From the NCBI GenBank assembly GCA_003451595.1, contig DMDA01000002.1, positions 195,044 to 224,629 on the forward strand: a DNA stretch of 29,586 bases. Direction: 5' to 3'. Below the pieces are notes generated by a model, which ran no database searches, was not told the DNA's origin, and saw only the letters and a list, made by a program, of their open reading frames with translations. Source of the DNA: Chloroflexota bacterium. GTDB taxonomy: Bacteria > Chloroflexota > Anaerolineae > Caldilineales > Caldilineaceae. Of this stretch, positions 6,606 through 18,232 are shown piece after piece. Numbering within the stretch: the stretch's first letter is position 1; every line of letters begins with the position of its first letter. A program made the translations under genes and the position numbers.

Positions 6606-7960
6606 GCGATCTCCTTATGCGCTGGCGTAGCAACAGTTGAGAGATCACGTGAGAGATCACGGACGACAGGCGACGCGTCATCCGCCAAAGTCGGGACGTA
6701 ATAGCCGACGGTCTGGCGGTCAGGGGTCAGATACGTCTGCGCCATGCGTTGCACATCGGCCGGCGTGACGGCCTGCAACTGTTCATCCCATGTGGCAAGC
6801 CAGTCGAGTGAGGCGACGACCTGGCTGAAGCCCAGCCAGAACGCTTCATAGGTGACGCTCTCGCTGCTATAGGCAAATTGTGCGCGCGTCTGCTTGATCG
6901 CGCGCGCCAGCTCAGCAGGCGCCACACCCTCGCGCTGCACGGTGGCGATCTCCTGCCAGATCGCCGCCTCCACCTGGCGATGTTCAATGTCGGGCGCCAG
7001 TGTGGCGCTGATCGTGAACAGGCCAGGATCGATGGTCGGGCCAAAGCTAGAGTTGACGTCAACGGTCAACTCGCGTTCTACCAACGCTCGATAGAGCCGG
7101 TTGCTGCGATTGTTGGCGCCGCCGCCGAAGAGACCCATACCCTTGGCGCCACCCAGCACTGAGTCGAGCACCACGAAGGGGAAGAAATCAGGATGCAACG
7201 CTGGCGGCGCCTGGAACGCGTGGAGATAATAGGCGGTCGGGTCGTCGCCACGCAGCACCACACGCCGTTCGGCGTGCATGGGCGGCTCCTGAATGCGGAC
7301 GGGCGGTGGTGGCGGCCCGGATGGCAGATCGCCAAAATAGCGCGCAATCTGCGTCAGCATGACGTCGGGAGCAAAGTCTCCGGTCACAACAGCGACGGCG
7401 TTATTGGCGGTATAGTAGGTGCGATAGTGCGCGTATAGTTCCTCGCGCGTCAAGGCAAGGAGATCGGCAGGCCAGCCGATGATTGGGTTGCGATAGCTAT
7501 GCACATGATAGGCAGCCGCCTGTACTTCTTCATGCAGGCGGTAGAAATAGCTGTTCTCGCTGCCTTCGCGCTCGCTGAGGATAACCGTGCGTTCCGACTC
7601 AGTCTCTTCAGGGGCGAAGCTGGCGTGCGCCATGCGGTCGCTTTCGACTTGCAGCGCCAATTCGATGCGTTCGGCAGGCAAGGTTTCGAAGTAGACAGTC
7701 CAGTCCGGGCCAGTCATGCCATTGAAGACGCCGCCGGCGCGCGCCACCGCCTTGTCGAATTCACCGCGCGGGTAGCGTTCGGTGCCCTTGAAGAGCATGT
7801 GCTCCACCCAGTGGCTGATGCCGGTGTGACCGGGCGTCTCGTTGCGGCTACCGACACGATAGAATATCCAAAAGCTGGCGACCGGCGCGCGCTGGCTTGG
7901 GCGCAGGATGACTTGTAGACCGTTGTCGAGTGTCGTTTGAATCAGGTTGTCCAGTGGCAT
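6602..7960 (-). CDS. M16 family zinc metallopeptidase, active subunit
   Basis: 452 aa from the chosen start. The inverted zinc motif HWVEH (residues 50-54) lies in HTGISHWVEHMLFKGT. It is followed by the ERTVILSEREGSENS segment that supplies the third zinc-ligand Glu. The family degrades peptides or processes precursors, usually with a paired inactive subunit, here encoded immediately downstream. I chose ATG 7960 because MPLDNLIQTTLDNGLQVIL aligns with the family N-terminus. The open frame continues to 8053, but that extension is repeat-derived sequence. No strong Shine-Dalgarno is visible. No signal peptide is seen from this start. Confidence 0.9.
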   Translation of the reverse strand: MPLDNLIQTTLDNGLQVILRPSQRAPVASFWIFYRVGSRNETPGHTGISHWVEHMLFKGTERYPRGEFDKAVARAGGVFNGMTGPDWTVYFETLPAERIELALQVESDRMAHASFAPEETESERTVILSEREGSENSYFYRLHEEVQAAAYHVHSYRNPIIGWPADLLALTREELYAHYRTYYTANNAVAVVTGDFAPDVMLTQIARYFGDLPSGPPPPPVRIQEPPMHAERRVVLRGDDPTAYYLHAFQAPPALHPDFFPFVVLDSVLGGAKGMGLFGGGANNRSNRLYRALVERELTVDVNSSFGPTIDPGLFTISATLAPDIEHRQVEAAIWQEIATVQREGVAPAELARAIKQTRAQFAYSSESVTYEAFWLGFSQVVASLDWLATWDEQLQAVTPADVQRMAQTYLTPDRQTVGYYVPTLADDASPVVRDLSRDLSTVATPAHKEIA

Positions 7961-7984
7961 AGATGTGTGGAAGCGATGAAGAGA

Positions 7985-8100
7985 TGGGGAGAGCAGGAGA
8001 ATGAAAGATTGTGATGGGCGACTGCTATGCTGACGCCATCGGGCATCGATCACCTGGTTGCCCCTATTCTCCTGATCCCCTCATTCTCCTGTTTTCTCGA
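7985..8100. repeat. Purine-arm/pyrimidine-arm inverted repeat with CAGGAGAAT units
   Basis: CAGGAGAATGA at 7994-8004 is perfectly inverted as TCATTCTCCTG at 8081-8091. On the minus strand the purine arm holds two spaced copies of CAGGAGAAT, each followed by a G-rich run. The element fills the gap between ugd and the M16 operon, both read on minus. It may act as a terminator or stability hairpin. Its unit differs from GATTGGA but the architecture is the same. Confidence 0.7.
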
Positions 8101-8110
8101 TCGCTGTTTC

Positions 8111-9430
8111 TCAATTCCCGTTGTTGCCTGCCGGCGCGCGCCCAACGGCACGATAAATAAAACCTTGCGCCTGCATCCGTGTGGGTTCATAGATATTGCG
8201 ACCGTCCACCACGATTGGACGCTGCATCACGCCGTGCAGACGCGCCAAATCAAGCTGCTTGAATTCGTTCCACTCGGTGCAGACAAGCAGGGCATCAGCG
8301 CCATCGGCCAGATCATACGCGTCTTCGGCCAGCCGAATGTGCTTGTCGACACGGGCGACATTGTGCATTGCCACCGGGTCATAGCCGCTGACGAGCGCGC
8401 CTTCATTGCGCAACATATGTGCAATCTCCAACGCCGGCGCCTCACGGATGTCGTCGGTGTTGGGCTTGAAGGCTAGCCCCATCAAGCCGATTTTCTTGCC
8501 ATCGAGTTTGCCGCCCAACAATTCGCGCAGGTTATAGACAGCCCAGCGTCGCATGTCGCGGTTGATGTCGATGACAGCGCGCAGCAGCGCCGGATGTGAG
8601 CCGTGGACGAGCGCCATATGCTCCAAGGCCTTGACATCCTTGGGGAAGCAACTGCCGCCGTACCCCAAACCGGCGTTGAGGAACTGAGCGCCAATGCGAC
8701 GGTCGAAGCCCATGCCCTCAGCGACTTCCTGCACATCGGCGCCGAGCTTCTCGCAGATGACAGCGATCTCGTTGATGAAGCTGATCTTGGTCGCCAGGAA
8801 GGCATTGCTGGCGTATTTGATCATCTCAGCCGTGCGCAGATCGGTCATGATGATGCGCGTACGCAATGGCAGATGCAGTTGCGCCACCTTTTCCGCAGCT
8901 TCAGGGTTGCGGCTGCCGATGACGACGCGATCCGGATTCATGAAGTCGTGCAGAGCGGAGCCTTCACGCGTGAACTCTGGGCAACTCACGACAGCGAAAT
9001 CTATCGGTTCCGGCTGGCTGCGACGCACGATGTCGGCCACCCAATCGCCGGTGCCCACCGGCACCGTGCTCTTGTTGATGACGATCAGCGGGTGCGTCAT
9101 CGCGCGCGCCACCGATTCGGCAGCCATGCGCACATACTGCAAGTCGGCTTCGCCATCGACGCCGCTGGGTGTACCCACACAGATAAAGATAAACTCGGCG
9201 TCTTTGAGCGCCTCATCGTAGCTCGTCGTAAAATGCAGACGCCCCGCCTTCATATTGCGCACGATCATCTCATTAAGCCCCGGCTCATAGATCGGCGCCT
9301 CGCCGCGCTGCAGCATGGCGATCTTTTCTTCACTGATATCGATACAGGTGACGTTATTGCCCATATCGGCAAAACAGGTTCCTGTCGAGAGGCCGACATA
9401 GCCAGTGCCGGCCACAGCGATATTACGCAT
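8111..9430 (-). CDS. ugd: UDP-glucose 6-dehydrogenase (nucleotide-sugar dehydrogenase)
   Basis: Oxidises UDP-glucose to UDP-glucuronate with two NAD+, supplying precursors for exopolysaccharides and pentose/uronate glycans. 439 aa. The N-terminal Rossmann motif is IAVAGTGYVGLSTGTCFA. KSTVPVGTGD and the central FLATKISFINEIA helix are conserved. The catalytic Cys261 lies in GYGGSCFPKDV, and the C-terminal UDP-binding lobe begins at GLAFKPNTDDIREAP. ATG 9430 has AGGAG upstream and is preferred to the in-frame ATG at 9457. A close relative such as a UDP-mannose dehydrogenase is possible but less likely. The gene lies 36 bp downstream of the flippase-like gene, suggesting a cell-envelope glycan operon. 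Confidence 0.93.
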   Translation of the reverse strand: MRNIAVAGTGYVGLSTGTCFADMGNNVTCIDISEEKIAMLQRGEAPIYEPGLNEMIVRNMKAGRLHFTTSYDEALKDAEFIFICVGTPSGVDGEADLQYVRMAAESVARAMTHPLIVINKSTVPVGTGDWVADIVRRSQPEPIDFAVVSCPEFTREGSALHDFMNPDRVVIGSRNPEAAEKVAQLHLPLRTRIIMTDLRTAEMIKYASNAFLATKISFINEIAVICEKLGADVQEVAEGMGFDRRIGAQFLNAGLGYGGSCFPKDVKALEHMALVHGSHPALLRAVIDINRDMRRWAVYNLRELLGGKLDGKKIGLMGLAFKPNTDDIREAPALEIAHMLRNEGALVSGYDPVAMHNVARVDKHIRLAEDAYDLADGADALLVCTEWNEFKQLDLARLHGVMQRPIVVDGRNIYEPTRMQAQGFIYRAVGRAPAGNNGN

Positions 9431-9466
9431 GGTTCTGCTCCTATGATAGTCAAACATACCTAGAAT

Positions 9467-10552
9467 TTACGACGCGTTGCGCCCAATCTTCGCCGGCGTC
9501 ACTTGCGTCTCGGCCTGGCGGCGGGCGGCTTCGATGTCGCTCATGTGCAAATGTTCACGCCAAAAATAATACCCCCCCAACAGCGTCACCGGCACCCATA
9601 GCGCAGCGTGCAAAGTGAAAGTGTAGCTGGCTGCCACCGACGGATCGACGCCGAAGGTCTCCAGTGTCTTGATGCCAGGGGTGTCGAAGGTGCCAATGTA
9701 ACCTGGCGCAGCTGGCAAGGTCGTCGCCAGATTGACCAGCCCGTTCATCAACATCAACACAATAAAACCGACAGAAAAGTCAAAGGCGTGCATGACAAAC
9801 CAATACTTCACCGTCTCAAGCAGCCAGATCAGCACGCTGGTGAAAAAGATCATGATCACATCGGATGGATGGCCAAGGCTGCGCAGCCCCAACATAAAGC
9901 GATGATAGAGATCATCGGTTCGTTCGCGCACGGGGCCGCGTAGAACAACGCCAGCCAAGAGGGCGTAGAAGCGTTCGACCCGATGAGGCTGGCTTGCCAT
10001 CCACATGAAGAGGGCAGTCGCCGCCAGAAAGAGCACCGTCATCGTAATCACGGCGTTGCGGTAGATGGACGGCAGCGGCACAAAGGGCAATGCCAGGAAT
10101 ACAAACAACAGCATGACCAGCCCATCCGTGATGCGTTCAACAATGACGGTTGCCAGACTGGTGGAGATGGCGATGTCAGTGCGCCGTTTCAGCACGTAGG
10201 AACGCAACAGTTCACCGGCGCGAAAGGGAAAGATATTGTTGCCAAAATAGCCAATGCAGACCATCGGAAAGAGGGTGACGACCGGCACCAGCTTGACCGG
10301 ACGCAAGGTGTATTGCCAACGCCAGGTGCGCACCCACAGTCCCAACAAGTAGACGGCGACGCCCGGCAACAACCACCAGTAATTGGCGGTCTTCAGCGCC
10401 TCCACCACCGTGGGTAGATGCAGGCCTGGCAAGGCCCAGTAGATGAAAATGGCGCTGACGAGCACACCTATCGTCAGTTGCAAATAACGCTTCAAGCTGG
10501 CTGTCTCTCCCTTGCGACAATTCAAAGCCACGGCGCAGAATATCACACGCAT
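9467..10552 (-). CDS. Flippase-like integral membrane protein (lysylphosphatidylglycerol synthase TM region / UPF0104 family)
   Basis: 361 aa with about seven or eight predicted TM helices. Family motifs are present: GNNIFPFRAGELLRSYVL in the first half and TTLPAAPGYIGTFDT in the second. These match the membrane domain shared by MprF N-termini, AglD and YbhN-like proteins, which are often called flippase-like. There is no aminoacyltransferase domain, so it is not a full MprF. The start is uncertain. ATG 10552 has no Shine-Dalgarno, while TTG 10495 follows GGGAGAG and would give SLKRYLQL-type sequence at the N-terminus. Pairing with ugd suggests lipid-linked sugar or glycan handling, which is inference. 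Confidence 0.88.
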   Translation of the reverse strand: MRVIFCAVALNCRKGETASLKRYLQLTIGVLVSAIFIYWALPGLHLPTVVEALKTANYWWLLPGVAVYLLGLWVRTWRWQYTLRPVKLVPVVTLFPMVCIGYFGNNIFPFRAGELLRSYVLKRRTDIAISTSLATVIVERITDGLVMLLFVFLALPFVPLPSIYRNAVITMTVLFLAATALFMWMASQPHRVERFYALLAGVVLRGPVRERTDDLYHRFMLGLRSLGHPSDVIMIFFTSVLIWLLETVKYWFVMHAFDFSVGFIVLMLMNGLVNLATTLPAAPGYIGTFDTPGIKTLETFGVDPSVAASYTFTLHAALWVPVTLLGGYYFWREHLHMSDIEAARRQAETQVTPAKIGRNAS

Positions 10553-10693
10553 GGGATAGCAGCCAAACCATCCAGCCGAATTTTATTCTTCTAGCTGACA
10601 ACCCATCCCCTTCTTGAACCTTCTCTGCGGCTCCGCGCCCTGGCGTCGGAAAGCGACCACTGCCCGCAGCGCTCCATACGGCATTATCAGGCG

Positions 10694-10725
10694 CAAAAAA
10701 GAGAGGCGTTTGTCGCGCCTCTCTG
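10694..10725 (-). terminator. Intrinsic terminator of the SWIM gene
   Basis: A perfect 9-bp stem, AGAGAGGCG (10700-10708) with CGCCTCTCT (10716-10724), has a 7-nt loop. On the minus strand it is followed by a run of six T (plus-strand A 10695-10700). It lies about 30 bp past the stop of the SWIM gene. The remaining gap to the flippase gene (10553-10693) shows no gene. Confidence 0.88.
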
Positions 10726-10754
10726 TCTACAAATGTAAGTGAGACTGTTTGCCG

Positions 10755-11007
<253 letters not shown>

Positions 11008-11083
11008 GTTCGATCCTTTCTGTTGATGAATGTGCGAACACACGTGAATTGGCCCATTCCAGTTGGATGGCCGTAATCTGGAG

Positions 11084-11119
11084 AAAAAAACACCCAGGCG
11101 CAAACGCACACTGGGTGTT
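11084..11119 (-). terminator. Intrinsic terminator upstream of the SWIM gene (leader/ncRNA end)
   Basis: AACACCCAG (11089-11097) pairs perfectly with CTGGGTGTT (11111-11119) across a 13-nt loop. On the minus strand it is followed by seven T (plus-strand A 11084-11090). It lies 78 bp before the SWIM start codon. It therefore ends transcripts coming from the promoter at 11334-11362 unless they read through. Confidence 0.88.
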
Positions 11120-11328
11120 GTCAGCAACCTATGCAGTTGAGCGTAAAAATCAGCGTTTTCAATGCCACCGCTCCGTGCCCTCCTTGATGATTGGCGCCCG
11201 GTATTGCTGGCCTAATGATGAGGAGCCGCTCCGCTATGCGACTATGTTGTAGCTGCACAGCAGGCATTGTTCTACACGTCAAGCGATCTCATCCGTGTCA
11301 GCGAGACCATCCGAGATCATCATTGATA
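11084..11328 (-). ncRNA. Putative structured leader or stand-alone small RNA
   Basis: A region of about 245 nt runs between a near-consensus promoter and an intrinsic terminator, with no convincing gene inside. Pairings visible on the minus strand include GATCTC with GAGATC near its 5' end, CAATGCC with GGCATTG enclosing a central domain of roughly 100 nt, and a GCTGTGCAGC hairpin. I checked by eye for tmRNA, SRP, RNase P and tRNA signatures and saw none. A 6S-like RNA or a regulatory leader of the SWIM gene both remain possible. Confidence 0.5.
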
Positions 11329-11333
11329 TTCTC

Positions 11334-11362
11334 AGTATATGTCGTTGACTCGATACTGTCAA
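11334..11362 (-). promoter_or_regulatory. Consensus sigma-70-type promoter
   Basis: On the minus strand, TTGACA (11362-11357) is followed by a 17-bp spacer and TATACT (11339-11334). This is a perfect -35 box and a five-of-six -10 box at optimal spacing. Transcription should start near 11327-11330 and run toward the terminator at 11084-11119 and the SWIM gene. Confidence 0.8.
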
Positions 11363-11479
11363 ACCCCACATGCAGACCCGATTTCGACGATTGCGCTACA
11401 ATCTGCAGCGCCAGCCCGACGACGCCGGTTGTCCCCATCACGCCGGAGGCGATGACCTGCAGGAGATGCCTGCCCCTGG

Positions 11480-12829
11480 TCAGGGGAGAGGTTGAATCCG
11501 AAAGCCGGGAGGCGTGGCGGTTGCATCGTAGGCGATGGGGAGTGCGAGCGGGTTGCCCTGCTGCGTCAGCTCATCCTGGTGTGTGCGTAGAAGCTCGCCA
11601 ATCGTCGCCACCGGAGCGTTGGGATAGAAGCCGTGCATCGCCTGCTGCGCCAACCAGTGCTGCGTCTCGAGCTGCAGCAGCGTCCGCTCAAACAGCGCGC
11701 TCTGATCGCTGGCATACGCCGCCATGACGGTGGCAAGGTAGCTGTGGGCCGCGTTCAGATCGGACAGTATCTGGTTTGTCTGGGCTTCCCACTCAGGCAC
11801 GAGCACAAGGCCATATCCCAGCATCGCTACACGCAGCTTTTCGACTAGCCAGGCGCGCCGGTCGAGCAACAGCCACAATTGTTGGCCGCGAGCGATTTCG
11901 CCCGGGTTTTGATAAAACTGTGTGCGCGCGGCATCCTCCGCCAGCAGTGCAGCCGCCAACGCTTGCCGCTCCGGCTCGATGTCAGCGCCGCCAGTGAACT
12001 CGATGCGATCGGCCAAAATGCGCGCCGCTTGCTGGCGCGCAGCAATTTTCTCCTGCGTTGAGGAATCGTAGGCGATTGGTTGGGCAAACGCCGCCATCGT
12101 CGGTGTTACGAGCACACCCGCTCCGATAAGATACGGATTACGGGCGAAATCTGCGACCTGTGCGTTGAGCGCGCGCGTCGCCTCGCTCTGGTTGGCGTAG
12201 GGCGTCATTGCGTCGCGCAGGTCGTTGAAGAGGGCGCTGCGCTGCGCAGGCAGCAATCCAGGCGCCTGTGCTGTGATGCGCAACGCTTGCGTCGCGGCGT
12301 CGGTGGCGGCAGCGCCAAAATGGCTGGCGTACAGCAGCGCGGCGCTCTGGATCAGATGGTTCACGCGCTCGCGCACGGGCAGTGCGTCGTCCAGAATGGC
12401 GTCGGCAACCACCAGGTGCGCGACTTGCGCAGCGATTTCTGGCTCACCAGCCGCGAGGTAGCTTTGCGCCAGAGTTGCCAGACGCGCCGTGCGTTCCACA
12501 CTTGGGATAGAGGTGGCAAAAGTCAGAATGGCGCGAGCCGTCTCGCGGTGTCCAGCCTGCAACGCCTGCGCCGCCAACGCAGCTGACGCATCGCCGCTCA
12601 ATTCGCGCAGCGCAATCTGCGGCACAATCCACTGCGAGCGAACTGATTGCAGCGGATCGACGTTGATAGAGGGTTGCGATTCATTGCGCACGACCCAAAA
12701 AAGCGCCAATGCTGCCAGACCAATCACGAGGCAGAACAGAAACGCAGCGATCAGCAGGCGCTCTAGCCAGCGGCGCGGTTGCTGCGGAACAGTGGATGGT
12801 GGCCGGTCGCTCGACAGGGTGTAGGACAT
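11480..12829 (-). CDS. Membrane-anchored helical protein of unknown function
   Basis: 449 aa. A basic N-terminal stretch (PRRWLERLL) is followed by one TM helix at about residues 26-47 (IAAFLFCLVIGLAALALFWVV). The rest is Ala- and Gln-rich, largely helical, with TPR-like spacing (ELSGDASAALAAQALQAGH, ARLATLAQSYLAAGEPEIA). The C-terminal domain probably faces outward. I recognise no catalytic motif. The start is ATG 12829, which directly follows an extended -10 box with no room for a ribosome site; the frame itself runs up to 12982. The gene is divergent from the large SH3b-glycosidase gene and shares a 297-bp intergenic region with it. Confidence 0.8.
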   Translation of the reverse strand: MSYTLSSDRPPSTVPQQPRRWLERLLIAAFLFCLVIGLAALALFWVVRNESQPSINVDPLQSVRSQWIVPQIALRELSGDASAALAAQALQAGHRETARAILTFATSIPSVERTARLATLAQSYLAAGEPEIAAQVAHLVVADAILDDALPVRERVNHLIQSAALLYASHFGAAATDAATQALRITAQAPGLLPAQRSALFNDLRDAMTPYANQSEATRALNAQVADFARNPYLIGAGVLVTPTMAAFAQPIAYDSSTQEKIAARQQAARILADRIEFTGGADIEPERQALAAALLAEDAARTQFYQNPGEIARGQQLWLLLDRRAWLVEKLRVAMLGYGLVLVPEWEAQTNQILSDLNAAHSYLATVMAAYASDQSALFERTLLQLETQHWLAQQAMHGFYPNAPVATIGELLRTHQDELTQQGNPLALPIAYDATATPPGFRIQPLP

Positions 12830-12836
12830 GAACAGG

Positions 12837-12845
12837 AGTATACCA
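12837..12845 (-). promoter_or_regulatory. Extended -10 promoter predicting a leaderless mRNA
   Basis: The minus strand reads TGGTATACT (12845-12837), an extended -10 (TGnTATAAT-like). Exactly 7 nt separate it from the ATG at 12829, so transcription would begin at or next to the A of the start codon. No -35 box at the right spacing is convincing. Confidence 0.5.
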
Positions 12846-12925
12846 CTCTGGAAAAATGATAGGCGAATTGTCTGGGAATTGACGCTGAATTTATGAAACT
12901 GGGCTGCTGAAATCCTAAGGTGATT

Positions 12926-12954
12926 TTGGTGAGTGTTTTGCCGTATGCTAAGAT
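12926..12954 (+). promoter_or_regulatory. Promoter of the three SH3b-glycosidase genes
   Basis: TTGGTG (12926-12931), a 17-bp spacer and TAAGAT (12949-12954) with TGC just before it (extended -10). It would give a 5' leader of about 165 nt before ATG 13127. The leader contains a GTTC/GAAC hairpin near 13009-13023. TAAGGAG at 13110-13116 is the ribosome site for 13127. Confidence 0.55.
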
Positions 12955-13126
12955 AGCCACTTAACCAGGTTACTGGAACCACCTGTGGCGCTTATGCGCG
13001 TTAGCGGGTGTTCGAGCAGAACGCCAAACATGCGGTGCGCTGCACAGCCAATGCACTCATACCGGCGCCATGATTCGATGTGTTGGAAGTGAACTGGTAG
13101 ATTGAACGGTAAGGAGTAAACATCGT

Positions 13127-16330
<3,204 letters not shown>

Positions 16331-16361
16331 CCAGGGAACCGTTTTCGCTTGTTGGAATTCC

Positions 16362-16392
16362 AGACAGGGGCGACATGATGTCGCCCCTGTCT
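16362..16392 (+). terminator. Hairpin terminator between the first and second glycosidase genes
   Basis: A perfect 14-bp GC-rich stem (16362-16375 with 16379-16392, AGACAGGGGCGACA and its complement) has a 3-nt loop. It is followed by the T-containing stretch GATTATGTTATT. It lies 31 bp past the stop at 16330 and likely reduces read-through into the gene at 16480. The tract is not a clean poly-T, so termination may be partial. Confidence 0.7.
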
Positions 16393-16479
16393 GATTATGT
16401 TATTATCTCCTCGATCTTTCCCCGGTTGCAACGTCAAAGCATAGTGGCTCGACACGATAGACTTCGAAGAGGATGAAGC

Positions 16480-18219
16480 ATGAAGGTATCTCCCTGGAAA
16501 TTTGATTTGAGGCGACCCGGCGCGCCAGGTGTGCGCCGCGCCGTGCTGGCGGCGCTGTTGCTGACGCTACTGGCCGTCAACTTTGCCAGCGCTCAAACCG
16601 GCGGCGCGATGAGCAATGCGACGAGCGCCCCACCTGCACGCGGCCAGGTCAACGTGGCGCGACTCAACCTGCGCACCGCGCCCAGCATCACCGCGCCGGT
16701 GGTGGCGCGCCTGGCGCAAGGCACGACAGTGCAGATCCTGACTGTCAGCGCCGATAAGCGCTGGTATCAGGTCGCTACCGACGATGCGCGTTCAGGCTGG
16801 CTCTACGCCATCTACATTGCTCCTGCCCCGGCCGCCGACAACACCTCAGCCCAAGTCGCCGCCGACAACAACGCGCCAACGGCGCAACCTACTGTAGGCG
16901 CTGCCTTTGCTCCTGGCGCCGTCGTGGCCACCACTACGCCCGCGCGCATGAATGTGCGCAGCGGGCCGGGCACCAACTACCCCGTCGTCAGCTCGGCGCT
17001 GGCAGGCGCACAGTTCGAGATCATCGGCTTGAACCCGGCGCGCGATTGGTATCAAGTGCGCGTGCCAGATCGAGCCGAACCCGCCTGGATTTTTGCCAAC
17101 CTGGCGACAGTGAGCGGTGACCTGACTGGCGTGCCACAGTTGGCGGAAACAGACTTACCGCCGGCTCCGGTAGCAGCGGCGCCCGTGGCAACTGCGCCGG
17201 CTGCAGCGCCCGTGGCCGCCCCCAACACCGGCGTCGGGTTTGGCTACGGCGTCACCGCCAACATGTGGCAGGGAGATAAGCAGGGCGTCGTCGACCTGGT
17301 GAAACGACTTGGTTTTGGTTGGGTCAAACAGCAAGTGCGCTGGGAGTACGCCGAACCACAGCCTGGCGCCATCCAGTGGCAAGAGATGGACAGCATCGTC
17401 GATGCGATGAACGGCAACGGCATCAACCTGATGTTTAGCGTCGTGACTTCGCCACCATGGACGCGCCCAACGCTCGGCGGCACCGGCGGCCCGCCCGAAG
17501 ACTTTCAACTGTTCGCCAATTTCCTGGGCGCGATGGCCGGGCGTTATTGCGGTCGGCTGCAAGCCATCGAGGTTTGGAACGAACAGAATCTACGCCGCGA
17601 GTGGGAGGGCTTCCCACTTGAGCCAGCTAGCTACATGGAGCTCCTCAAACGGTCATACAATGCGATCAAGGGCGCGTGCCCAACGATGCTGGTCATCAGC
17701 GGCGCCACCACGCCTGCCGGTTACAGCGACGTTGCCTTCGACGACATCGATTATCTGCGCGGGATGTATCAGAACGGCCTCAAACAATACAGCGATGGCA
17801 TCGGCATTCATCCCAGCGGCTTCGCCAACCCGCCATCGGTCACTTTCCAGGATTGGGAGTCGGGGAACTACACGGCGCTGTCGCACGTCAACCATCGCAG
17901 CTTCTACTTTCTCAGTACGCTGCGCGAGTCGAGACGGGTGATGGAAGAATTTGGCGACACGGCCAAACGCCTGTGGCCAACTGAATTTGGGTGGGGTTCG
18001 ACGCCGTCGCCCTTCCCCGGGTACGAATACGAAGCGCGCATCGACGAAGCAACGCAAGCGCGCTGGATCGTGGAAGCGTTCAACATCATGGCGGGGTCCG
18101 GTTATGTGGCCGTGCCGATGCTCTGGAATCTGAACTATCCGCGCGACACGGAGATGGGAGCGTTCGCTGTGGCTGGCCGCCCCGCCTTCGATGCGCTGCG
18201 GGCAATGATGGGAAGATGA
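16480..18219 (+). CDS. Secreted protein with two SH3b domains and a clan GH-A glycosidase domain
   Basis: 579 aa. A signal peptide is visible at about 14-38 (RRAVLAALLLTLLAVNFASAQ, cleavage after ASA likely). Two bacterial SH3 domains follow: about 56-112 (VARLNLRTAPSITAPVVARL, WYQVATDDARSGWLYA) and about 150-208 (RMNVRSGPGTNYPVVSSAL, WYQVRV). After an Ala/Pro-rich linker comes a TIM-barrel glycosidase at about 250-579. It shows acid/base Glu368 in EVWNEQN and nucleophile Glu502 in LWPTEFGWG. It is paralogous to its neighbours, sharing GFGWVKQQVRWEYAEP-like and CPTMLVISGATTPAG-like segments. GAGGATGA precedes the ATG. SH3b domains commonly bind cell-wall glycans or peptides, so retention at the envelope is plausible. 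Confidence 0.88.
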   Translation: MKVSPWKFDLRRPGAPGVRRAVLAALLLTLLAVNFASAQTGGAMSNATSAPPARGQVNVARLNLRTAPSITAPVVARLAQGTTVQILTVSADKRWYQVATDDARSGWLYAIYIAPAPAADNTSAQVAADNNAPTAQPTVGAAFAPGAVVATTTPARMNVRSGPGTNYPVVSSALAGAQFEIIGLNPARDWYQVRVPDRAEPAWIFANLATVSGDLTGVPQLAETDLPPAPVAAAPVATAPAAAPVAAPNTGVGFGYGVTANMWQGDKQGVVDLVKRLGFGWVKQQVRWEYAEPQPGAIQWQEMDSIVDAMNGNGINLMFSVVTSPPWTRPTLGGTGGPPEDFQLFANFLGAMAGRYCGRLQAIEVWNEQNLRREWEGFPLEPASYMELLKRSYNAIKGACPTMLVISGATTPAGYSDVAFDDIDYLRGMYQNGLKQYSDGIGIHPSGFANPPSVTFQDWESGNYTALSHVNHRSFYFLSTLRESRRVMEEFGDTAKRLWPTEFGWGSTPSPFPGYEYEARIDEATQARWIVEAFNIMAGSGYVAVPMLWNLNYPRDTEMGAFAVAGRPAFDALRAMMGR

Positions 18220-18232
18220 GTGTGGTGCACCT

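Noticed and set aside
7961..8053. N-terminal extension of the active M16 peptidase to 8053
   Set aside because: The extra residues come from the CAGGAGAAT hairpin element, and the family N-terminus starts at ATG 7960.
11370..11495. Plus-strand 41-codon ORF starting MQTRFRRLRYNLQRQ
   Set aside because: It has no ribosome site, lies antisense to the end of the 11480 gene, and is Arg/Gln-rich like other antisense shadows.
12961..13126. Possible riboswitch in the 165-nt leader of the first glycosidase gene
   Set aside because: Several short hairpins can be drawn, but I see no conserved core of a known riboswitch class and no terminator before the gene.
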